Shown one piece after another: positions 31,064 through 40,902 of a stretch of DNA of 64,000 nucleotides. The notes beneath the pieces are model-generated. The model was given only the letters and a program-made list of their open reading frames with translations. It made no database searches and had not been told where the DNA came from. Positions within the stretch are counted from its first letter, which is position 1; each line of letters begins with the position of its first letter. This stretch comes from Avibacterium paragallinarum (GTDB lineage: Bacteria; Pseudomonadota; Gammaproteobacteria; Enterobacterales; Pasteurellaceae): positions 1,554,970 to 1,618,969 of the forward strand of contig NZ_UGHK01000002.1 of NCBI RefSeq assembly GCF_900450705.1, in the 5' to 3' direction. The position numbers and the translations under genes were made by a program.

Positions 31064-32428
31064 TTAAGCTGACAAAGTTCGGATCAAATTCGACCAATCT
31101 TCTTGAATATTGTTATCTTGCTCGCGTAGCGTGACGATGGTGCGACAAGCGTGTAGCACAGTGGTGTGATCGCGATCGCCAAAGGCTTTACCAATTTCGG
31201 GCAGGCTGCGATTGGTCAGCTCTTTTGATAATGCCATTGCAAGCTGACGAGGGCGAGCCACAGAGCGAGAACGGTTTTTCGATTTCAGATCAGCCACCTT
31301 AATGCGATAGTATTCGGCAACCACTTTTTGAATATTTTCTACCGTAACCAATTTATCTTGTAGTGCCAACATATCTTTCAGGGTTTCCCGCACAAAATCA
31401 ATGGTGATGGCTTTACCCGTAAATTCTGCATTGGCGTGCACACGGTTTAATGCCCCTTCCAATTCTCGCACATTGGTGCGTAATTTTTGCCCGATAAAAA
31501 ATGCCACTTCTTCAGGCAACAGCATTTGTTTTTCTTCTGCTTTTTTCAATAAGATGGCAACGCGGGTTTCAAGCTCAGGCGGTTCAATAGCGACACTCAG
31601 CCCCCAGCCAAAGCGGGATTTTAACCGATCTTCAATTTTTTCGATTTCTTTCGGGTAGCGATCGGAAGTCAAAATAATTTGGCGACTGCTTTCAAATAAG
31701 GAATTGAAAATATGGAAAAATTCTTCTTGCGTGCCGTCTTTCCCCGCGAAAAATTGAATGTCATCAATCAGCAACGCATCTAAAGTGCGGTAGAATTTTT
31801 TGAAGTTTTCCATTTTATCCGCTTGCAAGGCTTTTATATATTCTTGCATAAAGCGTTCGGCGTGAATATAAATCACCCGTGCGTCAGGTTCGCCTGCCAA
31901 AATACCATTGCCCACCGCGTGTAATAAGTGGGTTTTCCCCAAACCAGTTCCGCCATACAGAAAAAGCGGATTGGCACTTTGCTCACCTGGGTTAATTGCG
32001 ACTTTTTGTGCAACAGCACGAGCAAGCTGGTTTGATTTCCCCTCTACGAAGTTTTCAAAAATATGCTTGGTGTTTAAATTGGAGCGATAGGGCTGTTTGG
32101 CTTCCGTCTTTGCGGTGCTTTCCGTTTGCATTGGCGAATGTGGTGGCACAACGTTTTTTTTCTCCACAAGCTTAGCGGGCTTCGTGCCTTCTTGCACTCT
32201 CACTGAAAAATCAATATTGCCAGATAAACTTTGGCTAAGCTTGGTGATCAGCTCTAAATAATGGGTTTCCACCCAATTTTTGACAAACACATTGGAGGCA
32301 TATAATACCATTTGGTTTTCACTCGGAATGTCAGCTTGCAATGGGCGTAACCACGTGCTGAAGTCCGTGGGCGAAACTTGATCTTGCAGTTGTGAAAGGC
32401 AATCCTGCCAAAGCGATGTGAGCGTCAT
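31064..32428 (-). CDS. dnaA: Chromosomal replication initiator protein DnaA
   Basis: DnaA opens oriC. Domain I is at the N-terminus ([11 protein letters not shown]), the AAA+ domain has Walker [13 protein letters not shown] and Walker [13 protein letters not shown], and domain IV carries the DnaA-box-binding signature [14 protein letters not shown] near the C-terminus. I favour the ATG at 32428 ([10 protein letters not shown]), giving 454 residues; an ATG two codons upstream is equally usable. The gene is divergent from rpmH. I saw no cluster of consensus DnaA boxes in the intervening 350 bases. Confidence 0.97.
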   Translation of the reverse strand: MTLTSLWQDCLSQLQDQVSPTDFSTWLRPLQADIPSENQMVLYASNVFVKNWVETHYLELITKLSQSLSGNIDFSVRVQEGTKPAKLVEKKNVVPPHSPMQTESTAKTEAKQPYRSNLNTKHIFENFVEGKSNQLARAVAQKVAINPGEQSANPLFLYGGTGLGKTHLLHAVGNGILAGEPDARVIYIHAERFMQEYIKALQADKMENFKKFYRTLDALLIDDIQFFAGKDGTQEEFFHIFNSLFESSRQIILTSDRYPKEIEKIEDRLKSRFGWGLSVAIEPPELETRVAILLKKAEEKQMLLPEEVAFFIGQKLRTNVRELEGALNRVHANAEFTGKAITIDFVRETLKDMLALQDKLVTVENIQKVVAEYYRIKVADLKSKNRSRSVARPRQLAMALSKELTNRSLPEIGKAFGDRDHTTVLHACRTIVTLREQDNNIQEDWSNLIRTLSA

Positions 32429-32566
32429 TTTCATTGTTATTATTTGGCTAAATTTAGTTAAAGGGATTTTGCGCCACAAAAAAGTGCGGTCATAATTTTG
32501 CCCAATTTTACAATAAACTGGGCGAAAGATCTTTAGAAAAGAATGAAAAAAATTGAAAAAGCGACC

Positions 32567-32594
32567 TTGAGATTTTTACGGAAAACAGTATAAT
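32567..32594 (+). promoter_or_regulatory. Promoter of rpmH-rnpA-yidD-yidC
   Basis: TTGAGA (32567-32572) and TATAAT (32589-32594) are separated by 16 bases, about 190 bases before rpmH on the plus strand. Confidence 0.65.
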
Positions 32595-32787
32595 TCGCCC
32601 GCTTTTATGCTTTTTATTAAGAGAATGCTGGTTTTCTCAGCGTTTTTCTTATTCTTGGTTTGACGAACGTTTAATTTGTGATTACAATTGCGTTCTTTAT
32701 TTTAGTAACCCTTGTTTCAATTCGTTTTTGGCTATCTAAATGTCAAAGGCAATAATTAAACAATGTTGATTTAGGTAGATTATAGTT

Positions 32788-32922
32788 ATGAAACGTACAT
32801 TCCAACCCTCTGTATTAAAACGCAGTCGTACTCACGGTTTCCGTGCACGTATGGCAACTAAAAACGGCCGTCAAGTTTTAGCTCGTCGTCGTGCTAAAGG
32901 TCGTAAAAGTTTATCTGCATAA
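32788..32922 (+). CDS. rpmH: 50S ribosomal protein L34
   Basis: The 44-residue, very basic protein starts [19 protein letters not shown] and ends [12 protein letters not shown], matching bL34 along its whole length. It is divergent from dnaA and is followed after 14 bp by rnpA, the conserved order. Confidence 0.98.
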
Positions 32923-32936
32923 TCCAGCCCTTCGCT

Positions 32937-33296
32937 GTGATTAAGCTAAACTTTTCTCGGGAGTTACGTCTGCTAACTCCCGCTCAATTCAAATACGTTT
33001 TCCAAGATCCGCAACGTGCGAGTTCCCCTGAAATTACTATTCTAGCCCGTCCTAATCAGGAATCTATTCCACGTTTAGGTTTAGCAGTGGCCAAAAAGCA
33101 TTTAAAACGTGCTCACGATCGCAATCGCATTAAGCGTTTATGCCGTGAACGTTTTCGCCAATTACAGCACGATCTACCGCATTATGATTTTGTCATTGTG
33201 GTTAAACAGGGTATCGGGCGGTTAGATAATCAGCACATATTCAATTCATTGGATAAATTATGGCAACGCCACATTCGCTTGGCTCGAAAATCTTAA
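32937..33296 (+). CDS. rnpA: Ribonuclease P protein component
   Basis: RnpA is the protein subunit of RNase P, which matures tRNA 5' ends. The signature [13 protein letters not shown] lies near residues 62-74 of 119, after the typical start [19 protein letters not shown]. The start codon is the GTG at 32937, 14 bases after rpmH. The 3' end overlaps the start of yidD by 37 bases, a common arrangement in this cluster. Confidence 0.96.
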   Translation: MIKLNFSRELRLLTPAQFKYVFQDPQRASSPEITILARPNQESIPRLGLAVAKKHLKRAHDRNRIKRLCRERFRQLQHDLPHYDFVIVVKQGIGRLDNQHIFNSLDKLWQRHIRLARKS

Positions 33297-33520
33297 TTAA
33301 GTGTATTCGATTTTACCAACTCTTCATCAGCCCGCTCATTGGCCCACGCTGCCGATTTACGCCAACTTGTTCTTGCTACGGTATTGAAGCATTAAAAACG
33401 CACGGTGCGTTAAAAGGTGGTTGGCTTACGTTAAAACGTATATTAAAATGTCATCCTTTACACGCGGGTGGATACGATCCTGTTCCACCGAAGATTAATA
33501 ACAACAAAGAGAACAAATAA
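33260..33520 (+). CDS. yidD: Membrane protein insertion efficiency factor YidD
   Basis: YidD assists YidC in inserting inner-membrane proteins. The 86-residue protein shows the core [45 protein letters not shown] with its conserved cysteines. It overlaps both rnpA upstream and, by one base, yidC downstream (TAATG), so the three are translationally coupled. Confidence 0.95.
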   Translation: MATPHSLGSKILIKCIRFYQLFISPLIGPRCRFTPTCSCYGIEALKTHGALKGGWLTLKRILKCHPLHAGGYDPVPPKINNNKENK

Positions 33521-35133
33521 TGGATTCAAGACGTAGCCTGTTAGTGCTCGCACTACTCTTTATTTCTTTTCTTGTTTATCAGCAATGGCAAGTGGATTAT
33601 CACAGTCCGAAGCCTGTTGCCACTGAACAAGTGCAAACCTCTCAAGCTCAAGGTGAATTAGCATCAAATTCAGACCTTGCTAACCTTACTCAAAGTAAAG
33701 TGATTACCTTAGAAAATGATGTATTCCGTTTAAAAGTGAATACCCTCGGCGGTGATGTGGTACGTTCTGAATTATTAAATTATGACGAAACCCTGCATTC
33801 CCACACGCCTTTTGTGTTATTACAGGATACCCCTGAACATATTTATGTGGCACAGAGCGGTTTAGTTGGACGCAATGGAATCGACACCAAAGCGGGTCGT
33901 GCCAATTATCAAGTTGATGGCGATCATTTCAAATTGGCTGACGGGCAAAATGAACTTGTTGTACCATTTGTGTTTGAAAAAGATGGCGTAACTTATCGCA
34001 AACTTTTCGTGTTAAAACGCGGTGAATACGATGTGAGCGTGAACTTTGAAATCACCAACCAAAGCGGGCAGCCGATTGAAGTAGAGCCTTACGCGAAATT
34101 AACCCATACTTTAGTGGAAAGCTCAGGCAGTATGGCAATGCCAACCTACACAGGCGGGGCGTATTCTTCTTCTGAAACCAACTATAAAAAATACAGTTTC
34201 AAAGATATGGAAGAAAAAGATCTGTCAATCCAAACCAAAGCGGGCTGGGTTGCGGTGTTACAACATTACTTCGTTTCAGCGTGGATTCCAAATCAAGATA
34301 GCACTCACCAACTTTACACTTCAACGGATAAAGCCCGTAATTTAGGCTCGATTGGTTATCGTGGGCCAGTGGTGGACATTCCAGTAGGTGCAACGGAAAC
34401 CATTACTAGCAAATTATGGACGGGACCGAAATTGCAAAACCAAATGGCAGACGTGGCGAATCATTTAGATCTCACCGTGGATTACGGCTGGGCGTGGTTT
34501 ATCGCAAAACCGCTATTCTGGTTGCTCACCCACATCCACGATTTAGTGAAAAACTGGGGGCTTGCCATTATCTGCGTAACCCTTGTGGTGAAAGGTTGCC
34601 TTTACCCATTAACCAAAGCACAATACACTTCAATGGCAAAAATGCGTATGCTACAACCGAAAATCCAAGAAATGCGTGAGCGTTATGGGGAAGATCGTCA
34701 GCGTATGAGCCAAGAAATGATGAAATTGTATAAAGAAGAAAAAGTAAATCCACTCGGTGGCTGTTTACCAATTCTCTTACAAATGCCAATTTTCATCGCC
34801 TTATATTGGACATTTATGGAAGCGGTGGAATTACGCCACGCCCCATTCTTCGGTTGGATTCAAGATTTATCGGCACAAGATCCATACTACATCTTGCCAA
34901 TCTTAATGGGCGTATCAATGTTCTTATTACAAAAAATGTCGCCAACGCCAGTTGCTGATCCAATGCAACAAAAAGTAATGACATTTATGCCAGTGATCTT
35001 CACGGTATTTTTCCTCTTCTTCCCTGCGGGCTTGGTTTTATACTGGTTAGTATCGAACCTCATCACCATCGCACAACAGCAATGGATCTACCGTGGATTA
35101 GAGAAAAAAGGGTTACACTCTCGTAAAAAATAG
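33520..35133 (+). CDS. yidC: Membrane protein insertase YidC
   Basis: YidC (Oxa1/Alb3 family) inserts and folds inner-membrane proteins. The 537-residue protein has an N-terminal membrane anchor (residues 5-20), a large periplasmic beta domain, and the C-terminal insertase core with five membrane helices beginning about residue 340 ([25 protein letters not shown]). It ends in a basic tail, [11 protein letters not shown]. In relatives mnmE often follows; here an island boundary follows directly. Confidence 0.97.
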   Translation: MDSRRSLLVLALLFISFLVYQQWQVDYHSPKPVATEQVQTSQAQGELASNSDLANLTQSKVITLENDVFRLKVNTLGGDVVRSELLNYDETLHSHTPFVLLQDTPEHIYVAQSGLVGRNGIDTKAGRANYQVDGDHFKLADGQNELVVPFVFEKDGVTYRKLFVLKRGEYDVSVNFEITNQSGQPIEVEPYAKLTHTLVESSGSMAMPTYTGGAYSSSETNYKKYSFKDMEEKDLSIQTKAGWVAVLQHYFVSAWIPNQDSTHQLYTSTDKARNLGSIGYRGPVVDIPVGATETITSKLWTGPKLQNQMADVANHLDLTVDYGWAWFIAKPLFWLLTHIHDLVKNWGLAIICVTLVVKGCLYPLTKAQYTSMAKMRMLQPKIQEMRERYGEDRQRMSQEMMKLYKEEKVNPLGGCLPILLQMPIFIALYWTFMEAVELRHAPFFGWIQDLSAQDPYYILPILMGVSMFLLQKMSPTPVADPMQQKVMTFMPVIFTVFFLFFPAGLVLYWLVSNLITIAQQQWIYRGLEKKGLHSRKK

Positions 35134-35176
35134 AGTCATAACCACATACTCAAACTAAACCAGTCAAACAACTATA

Positions 35177-35205
35177 AAAGGATTGATATCAAAATCAATC
35201 CTTTT
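35177..35205 (+). terminator. Terminator after yidC
   Basis: AAAGGATTGAT pairs perfectly with ATCAATCCTTT and runs into further T. It lies about 45 bases after the yidC stop and marks the last core feature before the island. Confidence 0.85.
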
Positions 35206-35235
35206 TAAAAATCCTTTCGCTTTCTTGAATTCTAC

Positions 35236-35792
35236 ACCCTTATACGATAAGGCTTTCTCTATCCAATCCGCATTATAATCACGCTCATTCAAAGAGGTAC
35301 TAATTAAGTGTATTATCCCGTGCGTGGTTAGCTTTCCCTTGCCAAGGGTTTTTAACTATCGCCTTTCTCATTGCCTAGATTGTAATATGGCCTGATTTCG
35401 CCGTAACGCTAGGAAAGACAAAATCACTACTTAGATTAAGTGCGGTACTAATTTCCCGCATTTTTCGCAATACCGCCACCGCTTGACGAGATAACGTAAC
35501 AATATGCAACCGACCCCGCCCTTTAAATTCTTATTCCCTTTCTGCACGCGATACACCCAAAGGTTTTGACTAAAATCAATATCCGCCACTTCGCCCCGGT
35601 AATCTCAGAGGATCGCCCGCCTGTTAGAAGCACTAATAGCACAGCATAGAACGAAAGCAGGCTAAATTGGTTTGCGGCTTTCACTTGATAGAACGATTGA
35701 ATAAAGCCCGCTACCATCAAGGAAAATCACTTTTCCCCTGCTCTTGCCTTTTTTATTTGTTTATCATTAAGTTGCTGTGTTTTTCTTGCCAT
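35236..35792 (-). pseudogene. Remnant of a second P4-type integrase
   Basis: The segment is strongly similar in DNA to the intact integrase at 56407-57657. It starts at 35792 with MARKTQQL and a short piece containing VIFLDGSGL, then jumps straight to residues matching the middle of the catalytic domain (FYQVKAANQFSLLSFYAVLLVLLTGGR), so roughly 200 residues are missing. The rest carries frameshifts and stops and lacks about the last 40 residues. It is not functional. Its position next to a partial selC 3' end shows that an older, related element once occupied the same site. Confidence 0.9.
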
Positions 35793-35812
35793 AGCACTAA
35801 TCTTTAAAAAGA

Positions 35813-35969
35813 AATTGTACTAGAAAAAAATCAAGCTATCATCAGTATTAAATGTTACTCTAACACTATGAATATAAACAGCTTTTTGCTTAATTGTACT
35901 AGAAAATAAAGCGATCAACTTTGCACTTTTCGGAGTAATTCAACAGAATTTCTATTTTCTAGTACAATT
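35813..35969. other. Three recombinase-site-like repeats of the remnant element
   Basis: AATTGTACTAGAA occurs at 35813-35825 and 35892-35904, and its reverse complement TTCTAGTACAATT at 35957-35969. Position and spacing correspond to the repeats upstream of the intact integrase (57675-57842), but the central bases differ (CTAG here, CCAAG there). Confidence 0.7.
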
Positions 35970-36112
35970 ATATTGCGTTACAGAGATTTACGCAGACGCA
36001 ATCAGACGCATACCATATCGCCAAAGGCTAGATTTTACAAGGATTTTTGAAGCAGTGGGATTTATGTAGAAACGTGTAGAACAGTGGACTGGCGGAGACA
36101 GTGGGAGTTGAA
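35962..36112. repeat. Left copy of the 151-152 bp boundary repeat
   Basis: Nearly identical to 57834-57985, with only scattered single-base differences and one missing base in the selC-like end. It comprises the integrase-proximal flank of an element plus the last 23 bases of selC. Confidence 0.92.
36090..36112. other. attL: partial copy of the selC 3' end
   Basis: TGGCGGAGACAGTGGGAG followed by TTGAA matches the 3' end of selC at 57962-57985 except for one missing A. Sequence identity stops immediately afterwards. This is the far attachment site of the island. Confidence 0.85.
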
Positions 36113-36164
36113 TCATAACTTTAATTATTTGATATATAACAACATTTAAATTAACAACACTAAA

Positions 36165-36189
36165 TCTTGGTACAATTCTTGGTACAATT
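36165..36189. other. Tandem TCTTGGTACAATT repeats at the left end
   Basis: Two copies (36165-36177 and 36177-36189), 12 bases apart and sharing one T, are identical to the pair at 57818-57842 beside the integrase. They sit about 53 bases inside attL. Binding by the integrase or its directionality factor is the likely use. Confidence 0.65.
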
Positions 36190-36524
36190 ATCCAAAGTCA
36201 CTTGCTATTTAGTCTATTTCTTGAGCAATTATTCGGGACGTATAAGGGGCGTTTTATAGCTGCGTGAAAAGTGGCTTTTCTGTGTGATGTTTTTCGCTGT
36301 GGTGGATCTGCTCTCTTGAGTTGTTTTCTAGTAGTGAATTTTCTATAAGGGAAATTTTAGAAATGGTCGCCGTCATTATGAAATAAAAATCTCATTATGC
36401 TGTTCTTTTAGTGGTTAAAAATCACTCACGCTATTTATTGGCATTTTGAAAGATTTTACCTATAAATTACATTTATCTAAAATTTACGAAAAAAATATTT
36501 TTTTATTTATTTAAGCAAAAAACG

Positions 36525-36691
36525 TAGACGCATAGACGCACCCCGATTTTTAAAAATTATTTCCTTTATTTTCAATAGATTAACCCCTAAAAAGTGCGTC
36601 TATGGAGCTTAGACGCACTTAGACGCAGTAGACACGGCGATTTTATTTAACATATTGATTTAATTAAATATTGTTGTTTTTGGCGTGTCTA
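36525..36691. repeat. Cluster of TAGACGCA octamers, left end
   Basis: Exact copies occur at 36525-36532, 36533-36540, 36610-36617 and 36620-36627, with the complement at 36595-36602. A variant TAGACACG lies at 36629-36636, and GTGTCTA copies near 36685-36702. A matching cluster lies at 56207-56309. Confidence 0.8.
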
Positions 36692-36814
36692 TGCCGTGTC
36701 TACACTAAGGCGTTTTTTGATGAAAATTAGATAATTTAGGCGAAAATTTCCCCTTTGGTCAGGTTATTTTTAGAGATAAATTAATAGTTAAAATCTATCA
36801 AAATAGAGCCAAAA

Positions 36815-36833
36815 AACGCCCGCTATGGGCGTT
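36815..36833 (-). terminator. Terminator of the XRE antitoxin gene
   Basis: AACGCCC and GGGCGTT form a hairpin followed on the minus strand by a run of T. It is immediately downstream of the antitoxin stop. Confidence 0.8.
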
Positions 36834-36841
36834 GGTCGCGG

Positions 36842-37237
36842 CTAAAGTGTAAGCTGTATCGCTTTACAATCGTAAATATTCGCTAATCGTTCAAGTGTTT
36901 TTTTCTGTGGCTTGCTGTCTTTTCGCTCTGCTTGTGAAATAGCAGATTGCGTTAGGCCTGTGCGTTCTGCTACATCTCTTTGCGATAGTCGGCGATAAAT
37001 CCGCCACGCAGCCAAAAGGCTAACATCATCATCTAGCATAATATTAACGACTTCATTCGGGATCGCCTCGCTGTCGTTTTCCCCTGTCTCTACTTGGATT
37101 TCTTCATATTGCCCTTGTTCTTCCTTGCTTTCAATTGCAAAACGGCTTAATAGTTCCATCTCTTGGAATTTATCGAAAGGAACAACCACAAAAAGCGGTT
37201 TCCCGTTGCTGTCTTGAATATATTGTAAATCTGCCAT
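36842..37237 (-). CDS. XRE-family antitoxin-like regulator
   Basis: The 131-residue protein has a short N-terminal part resembling antitoxin beta strands (LQYIQDSNGKPLFVVVPFDKFQEME) and a C-terminal helix-turn-helix (RLSQRDVAERTGLTQSAISQAERKDSKPQKKTLERLANIY). This layout is common for antitoxins encoded after a RelE-type toxin. The toxin reading frame directly upstream survives only as a fragment, so this is probably an orphan antitoxin able to repress its own promoter or neutralise a related toxin. Confidence 0.82.
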   Translation of the reverse strand: MADLQYIQDSNGKPLFVVVPFDKFQEMELLSRFAIESKEEQGQYEEIQVETGENDSEAIPNEVVNIMLDDDVSLLAAWRIYRRLSQRDVAERTGLTQSAISQAERKDSKPQKKTLERLANIYDCKAIQLTL

Positions 37238-37285
37238 TTTTTCGCTCCTGTGCTTGGTAGGGCGATTTTCTCGCCCTTGCTTGCT

Positions 37286-37477
37286 TTAGTTATAGGTTTG
37301 TTCATCTCGTTTAGCTACGGTACAAATTTCGATTATTCTCGGCTCGCCCTCAATCCAATCAAATAGCACGCGATAAAATCCAATCCTTAGCCTAAAACGT
37401 CTCTCAAATCCTTGTAGTTTTTTGATGTCTAGTTCTACTTGTGGGAAGTCCGCCAGCTGATTATCTCTCTTATGTTT
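37286..37477 (-). pseudogene. RelE/ParE-type toxin fragment
   Basis: In frame, the segment encodes ...NQLADFPQVELDIKKLQG, then ERRFRLRIGFYRVLFDW and EPRIIEICTVAKRDEQTYN followed by a stop, which is the C-terminal two-thirds of a RelE-family mRNA interferase. A stop codon lies just upstream and there is no start codon, so the N-terminal strand and helix are missing. It sits 48 bases before the XRE antitoxin, the usual toxin-then-antitoxin order. Confidence 0.75.
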
Positions 37478-37644
37478 TGATTAGATAATAAGATTATAAT
37501 TAGATATTTTCAAATAAAACCTTATCAAAAGCGAGAAGAACTTATTTAATGATTAGATCCACTTTCTTCTTGGTGATGATTGTAGATATTTGCACCGTGG
37601 CTTTGTTATTTTTGACTCTGTAAGAAATCACTATAGAGAAATAA

Positions 37645-37668
37645 AAAAGAGCCGTTTTATTAGCTCTT
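37645..37668 (-). terminator. Terminator of the DUF927 gene
   Basis: AAGAGC (37648-37653) and GCTCTT (37663-37668) enclose a ten-base loop, with a T run on the minus strand. Confidence 0.7.
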
Positions 37669-37693
37669 TTGGGGATATGGTTGCTAGCGTGGG

Positions 37694-39919
37694 CTATTCT
37701 TCGCTTTCTTCCGCTTCTTCGTCTAGCACTGCCAGCACATAGCAGCGGATGGTTTTATTGCCTGCGATTGGACGTGGTAGCGGTTTCTTGTATTTGTAAG
37801 ATTTATGCTTTGCGTTGGTGGTGGAAAGCATACCCGCGTCCGCCAGCACTTTATTCGCAATATTTTCATCAAAGCCCGCAATCACATCTTGCAAATAAAC
37901 TTGTGGAAATATCCAATAGCGGGCGTCTTTGTTTAAAACACTCTCGCCAAGCTCTTTATAACCTGCCGTATCTTTTGGTTCGGGCTGGTTTGGGTTGAAT
38001 GGATATTCAACAAATCTTGCTCCATTCCGCAATAGCCAGCCGTTCGCCTGTGCAATGATTTGCTTTTTCTCTCGGCTGTCTAAACCATAGACGCTAACCC
38101 ATTCGTTAAAGCAATGTAACAAGGCTTCGCCACATTCTGCCTCTTTCCATTGAGTTAAATGGCTTGAAAGCGTGAGTGCTGTTTCTAGCACGGCAAAACG
38201 GCTTGCTACACGCTGCACTTGTGGGCTGGCTTTTTGTGGTAAGCGTGCCAGCCATTTGTCTTTAATCGTACTGTAAACGCCTGCTAGTGTGTCTTGGTTT
38301 TCAGTTAGCCACGTTATCCACTCCCGCCCTATTGTCCCATAGTGCTTTTTACTCGCTTGGTTTAGGTGGTCTGCGTGGTTTTTACCGTCTTTGAAGTGGT
38401 GGAATTGTTTAGCGGGCGTGATAGGAATATTCAACAAACGAACCAACTGCCCCGCGTTGGTTTTTATGCCAGCTTGAGCAAGGTAATTTTCTAAATCTAC
38501 TTCACCGGTAGAAAATGCCATTATTCGCCAGCGGTTCACTTCACGATTTCCGCCATCTTTTGCCCCTTGTATTTTGCCAATACCATTAAACAGCGTGTAG
38601 GCGGTTTGCTCTGCGTGTTTTTTGTTTGCCCCTTGTCCTATTTCATCCATCACTAGAAAGCCGTCATTGCGTGCGGCTGCTTCATTGCTTAAGCCTAATG
38701 CAGTGGCGTTCCAGCTTACCCGCGTGATTTCGGGGTGCCCGTAAACACTGGCGGCAATGTTGGCAGTGGTGGTTTTTCCACTTGTTGATCCGCCAAAAAT
38801 ATGCACACCAAAGCTATCAGCGTCCAGCAAATGAATAAGCGGGGCAGATAATGCACAAGCCACGCCCAACATCATTGTTGGATTGCCCTTTACATATTGC
38901 CCGATTTCATTCTGCCAGCTTTCTAACGTGCCTTTGACTTGGTAGCCTGCAAAGCCTGCGGATTGTGAGCGGAATAAAACGGGGTGCTTAGGCTCGCCAA
39001 TGGCTTCACCATTTGGCAATAAATACGCCCCATTCTGCCAACCTGTGAGATTGGTTATTGTCCATAGTTTACGGTCGCCCGTGGTTTGTAAATAATCCGC
39101 TAATTCGTTTTTAAGCGTTGAATTTGAGGTGACTTTTAAGCCGCGATTTTTTAACGTCCGCCAGCCCTCACGCTCGCCAATATCGCCCAGCGGTAGAGCT
39201 TCCACAACCTTTTGCTCACTTCCCTCAAGCTGCCACTGTAATACTAAATAACTTTCGCTTTCACTGCGTCCAATACCTACCACGTCCACTACATCAGAAA
39301 GCCACTGCACACGCTCGATAATTTCGCCCGTGTCTTTGTCTAGCTTTGGCATAATTTGAAATAAGCCGCTTTTGCCGTTTTCTGTGCGTTTCTCAATGTA
39401 AGGCGATAAATTGCCTTGCTTTTGGTCTTTCGCCTCACCTTGTGCCACCTGTGCAATAATTTCAGCGGTTTCTGGGGCTTTTTGCATTTCACGGTAAAGA
39501 TTGATGTCTTTATTTAAGTTTTGGTTTAGTGTGAGCGTGACGCAATCATACAAGCCTACGCTTTCCGCTTTCGTGGTGGTGGCAAGGTTTAAGCAAAGTG
39601 CGGTGATTTCCTGTTGTGAAAGTTCCCCGCATTGTATGATTTTGATATAGCGTTGATCGGGTGAGGCTATGCGGTACTGGCCGATTTCCTCCAGCTGGTT
39701 ATTGCCTAAAATCACGGGCTTTTGATCGTAGCGGTGGATTGCTCCCCCTTGCGTGTTAAATGGCTCAATTTGCAACGCGTCGGCGATATTTTGCCATTCT
39801 ATGCCCTTGCCCTTGTTCCACGCCTCCCACGCACGAGAACCCGCCAAAATCAGCAATTCAAAGGCGTTTTTATTCCACGCCTCTTTTAAGTGCGGTGCGT
39901 TTTTAGTGCATTTTTTCAT
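37694..39919 (-). CDS. DUF927-domain helicase/primase-like protein
   Basis: This 741-residue protein is the largest of the island. The C-terminal two-thirds match the DUF927 group of P-loop proteins found in phages and satellites: Walker A GGSTSGKTTTANIAAS near residue 375, an acidic Walker B in FLVMDEIGQGANKK near residue 423, and an arginine-rich sensor region. The N-terminal 140 residues may be a primase-like or accessory part, but no zinc motif or clear primase motif was seen. It ends a leftward operon of small genes, as replication proteins do in P4-like elements. A role in element replication is inference. Confidence 0.82.
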   Translation of the reverse strand: MKKCTKNAPHLKEAWNKNAFELLILAGSRAWEAWNKGKGIEWQNIADALQIEPFNTQGGAIHRYDQKPVILGNNQLEEIGQYRIASPDQRYIKIIQCGELSQQEITALCLNLATTTKAESVGLYDCVTLTLNQNLNKDINLYREMQKAPETAEIIAQVAQGEAKDQKQGNLSPYIEKRTENGKSGLFQIMPKLDKDTGEIIERVQWLSDVVDVVGIGRSESESYLVLQWQLEGSEQKVVEALPLGDIGEREGWRTLKNRGLKVTSNSTLKNELADYLQTTGDRKLWTITNLTGWQNGAYLLPNGEAIGEPKHPVLFRSQSAGFAGYQVKGTLESWQNEIGQYVKGNPTMMLGVACALSAPLIHLLDADSFGVHIFGGSTSGKTTTANIAASVYGHPEITRVSWNATALGLSNEAAARNDGFLVMDEIGQGANKKHAEQTAYTLFNGIGKIQGAKDGGNREVNRWRIMAFSTGEVDLENYLAQAGIKTNAGQLVRLLNIPITPAKQFHHFKDGKNHADHLNQASKKHYGTIGREWITWLTENQDTLAGVYSTIKDKWLARLPQKASPQVQRVASRFAVLETALTLSSHLTQWKEAECGEALLHCFNEWVSVYGLDSREKKQIIAQANGWLLRNGARFVEYPFNPNQPEPKDTAGYKELGESVLNKDARYWIFPQVYLQDVIAGFDENIANKVLADAGMLSTTNAKHKSYKYKKPLPRPIAGNKTIRCYVLAVLDEEAEESEE

Positions 39920-40325
39920 TCTCGCCCCCGTGCATTTGTGTTTCTAATTGGGCGATTATTTGTGCTTCCATTCTTGTAAGCTGTGATGAAAGAAAATGAC
40001 AAACCGTGCAACCAAGTAAACGGCGGGCGATTTCCTCCCCGCTGTATTGTTCCGCCAATTCCTCAATGTCTGTTGTTGGTGGGGTGGGTGAAAGTTCACG
40101 CAATTTTTTAATAATTGCGTTCGCTTCTTTGGCGAACTGAATCGCGGCATTGGGGCAAGTGTTTGCGATATGTTCCAGCTCTTCCGCCACGGCTTCAAAC
40201 ACGGCGGCAATATAGGGAAATTCGGGGCTATTTGTGCCGTGAATAAAATTCTCGTGGTTAATGCCTAAGGCTTGTAATTCTGTTTCAGTAAAGCCGGCTA
40301 AATTGCGTTTTTCATTCGTTTTCAT
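39903..40325 (-). CDS. Hypothetical island protein, 140 residues
   Basis: An acidic helical protein (FEAVAEELEHIANTCPNAAIQFAKEANAIIKKLREL) with two cysteines in LLGCTVC. It begins after GAGGGTAACAA, overlaps the 116-residue gene before it by four bases and the DUF927 gene after it by 17 bases, so all are translationally coupled. I do not recognise the family. Confidence 0.7.
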   Translation of the reverse strand: MKTNEKRNLAGFTETELQALGINHENFIHGTNSPEFPYIAAVFEAVAEELEHIANTCPNAAIQFAKEANAIIKKLRELSPTPPTTDIEELAEQYSGEEIARRLLGCTVCHFLSSQLTRMEAQIIAQLETQMHGGENEKMH

Positions 40326-40672
40326 TTGTTACCCTCCGCCAGTTTCTCGGCTTCCATTCGTTCCAATTCAAGGGCTTCTACATCAGCAATCACGCCCATT
40401 AGTAGCCCGATTAAAAATTTACTGCTTCGCTTAAAGGCGTTATTCTTCGCTTGCTGGGTTGGGTTAAGTTCTTGGCTGTTGATAAGCTCAAGCAACAATT
40501 CACGCCCCTGAATTAATCCCTCCGCCAACATTTGGCTTTCTTTTTTCATTTGCTTCTTGTGGTGGAAGTCGTCGGGGAATTGCTCAAAACATTTGCGGTT
40601 AGCCTGTTTGATTAGCTCCCCTTGGCGTTTCCATTGTGGGAAATGGCTAATTGTTAAGGTTGGTTTAGTCAT
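40322..40672 (-). CDS. Hypothetical island protein, 116 residues
   Basis: A basic helical protein (TISHFPQWKRQGELIKQANRKCFEQF, then a helix ending GLLMGVIADVEALELERMEAEKL). It overlaps its downstream neighbour by four bases and touches the upstream one (TAATGA arrangement). No known family was recognised; gene overlap and coding consistency make it a real gene of the replication operon. Confidence 0.68.
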   Translation of the reverse strand: MTKPTLTISHFPQWKRQGELIKQANRKCFEQFPDDFHHKKQMKKESQMLAEGLIQGRELLLELINSQELNPTQQAKNNAFKRSSKFLIGLLMGVIADVEALELERMEAEKLAEGNK

Positions 40673-40902
40673 TATTCCACCCCCTCGTCGTCCGTTAAAC
40701 CTTGATCAAGTGTAATCGCTTGGTATAAATCCATTAATACCCCTTCCGCCAGTAAATTAAAGCTATGCACTAGGGTTAAATCTGTTTCTCCGTAGCTGTT
40801 TTCGATATAGTGCTTTAAAAGATAAATCAGGCTCTCCACTTCAGAAAAGCGGGCTAGCATTTGCTCTTGCTTGAACGCTTGTAGGGTGATTGAATTAGGC
40901 AT
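40672..40902 (-). CDS. Hypothetical island protein, 76 residues
   Basis: A small acidic protein (FSEVESLIYLLKHYIENSYGETDLTLVHSFNLLAEGVLMDLYQAI) with a good ribosome site, GGAGGTGAACAATG. The length and the helical, acidic character recall small phage accessory proteins, but no function can be given. It overlaps the following gene by one base. Confidence 0.68.
   Translation of the reverse strand: MPNSITLQAFKQEQMLARFSEVESLIYLLKHYIENSYGETDLTLVHSFNLLAEGVLMDLYQAITLDQGLTDDEGVE

Larger units (their letters stand above)
36113..36841. other. Left-end non-coding region of the island
   Basis: No credible gene was found in 729 bases. The region holds two tandem recombinase-site-like repeats (36165-36189), a cluster of TAGACGCA octamers (36525-36691) and a terminator for the antitoxin gene. 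The rest is A+T-rich. Confidence 0.7.

Noticed and set aside
32429-32787. Chromosomal origin between dnaA and rpmH
   Set aside because: I saw no cluster of TTATCCACA-type boxes; the promoter of rpmH explains the region. In gammaproteobacteria oriC is often elsewhere.
37669-37998. Plus-strand 109-codon frame
   Set aside because: Antisense to the end of the DUF927 gene and its terminator; no ribosome site or recognisable motif.
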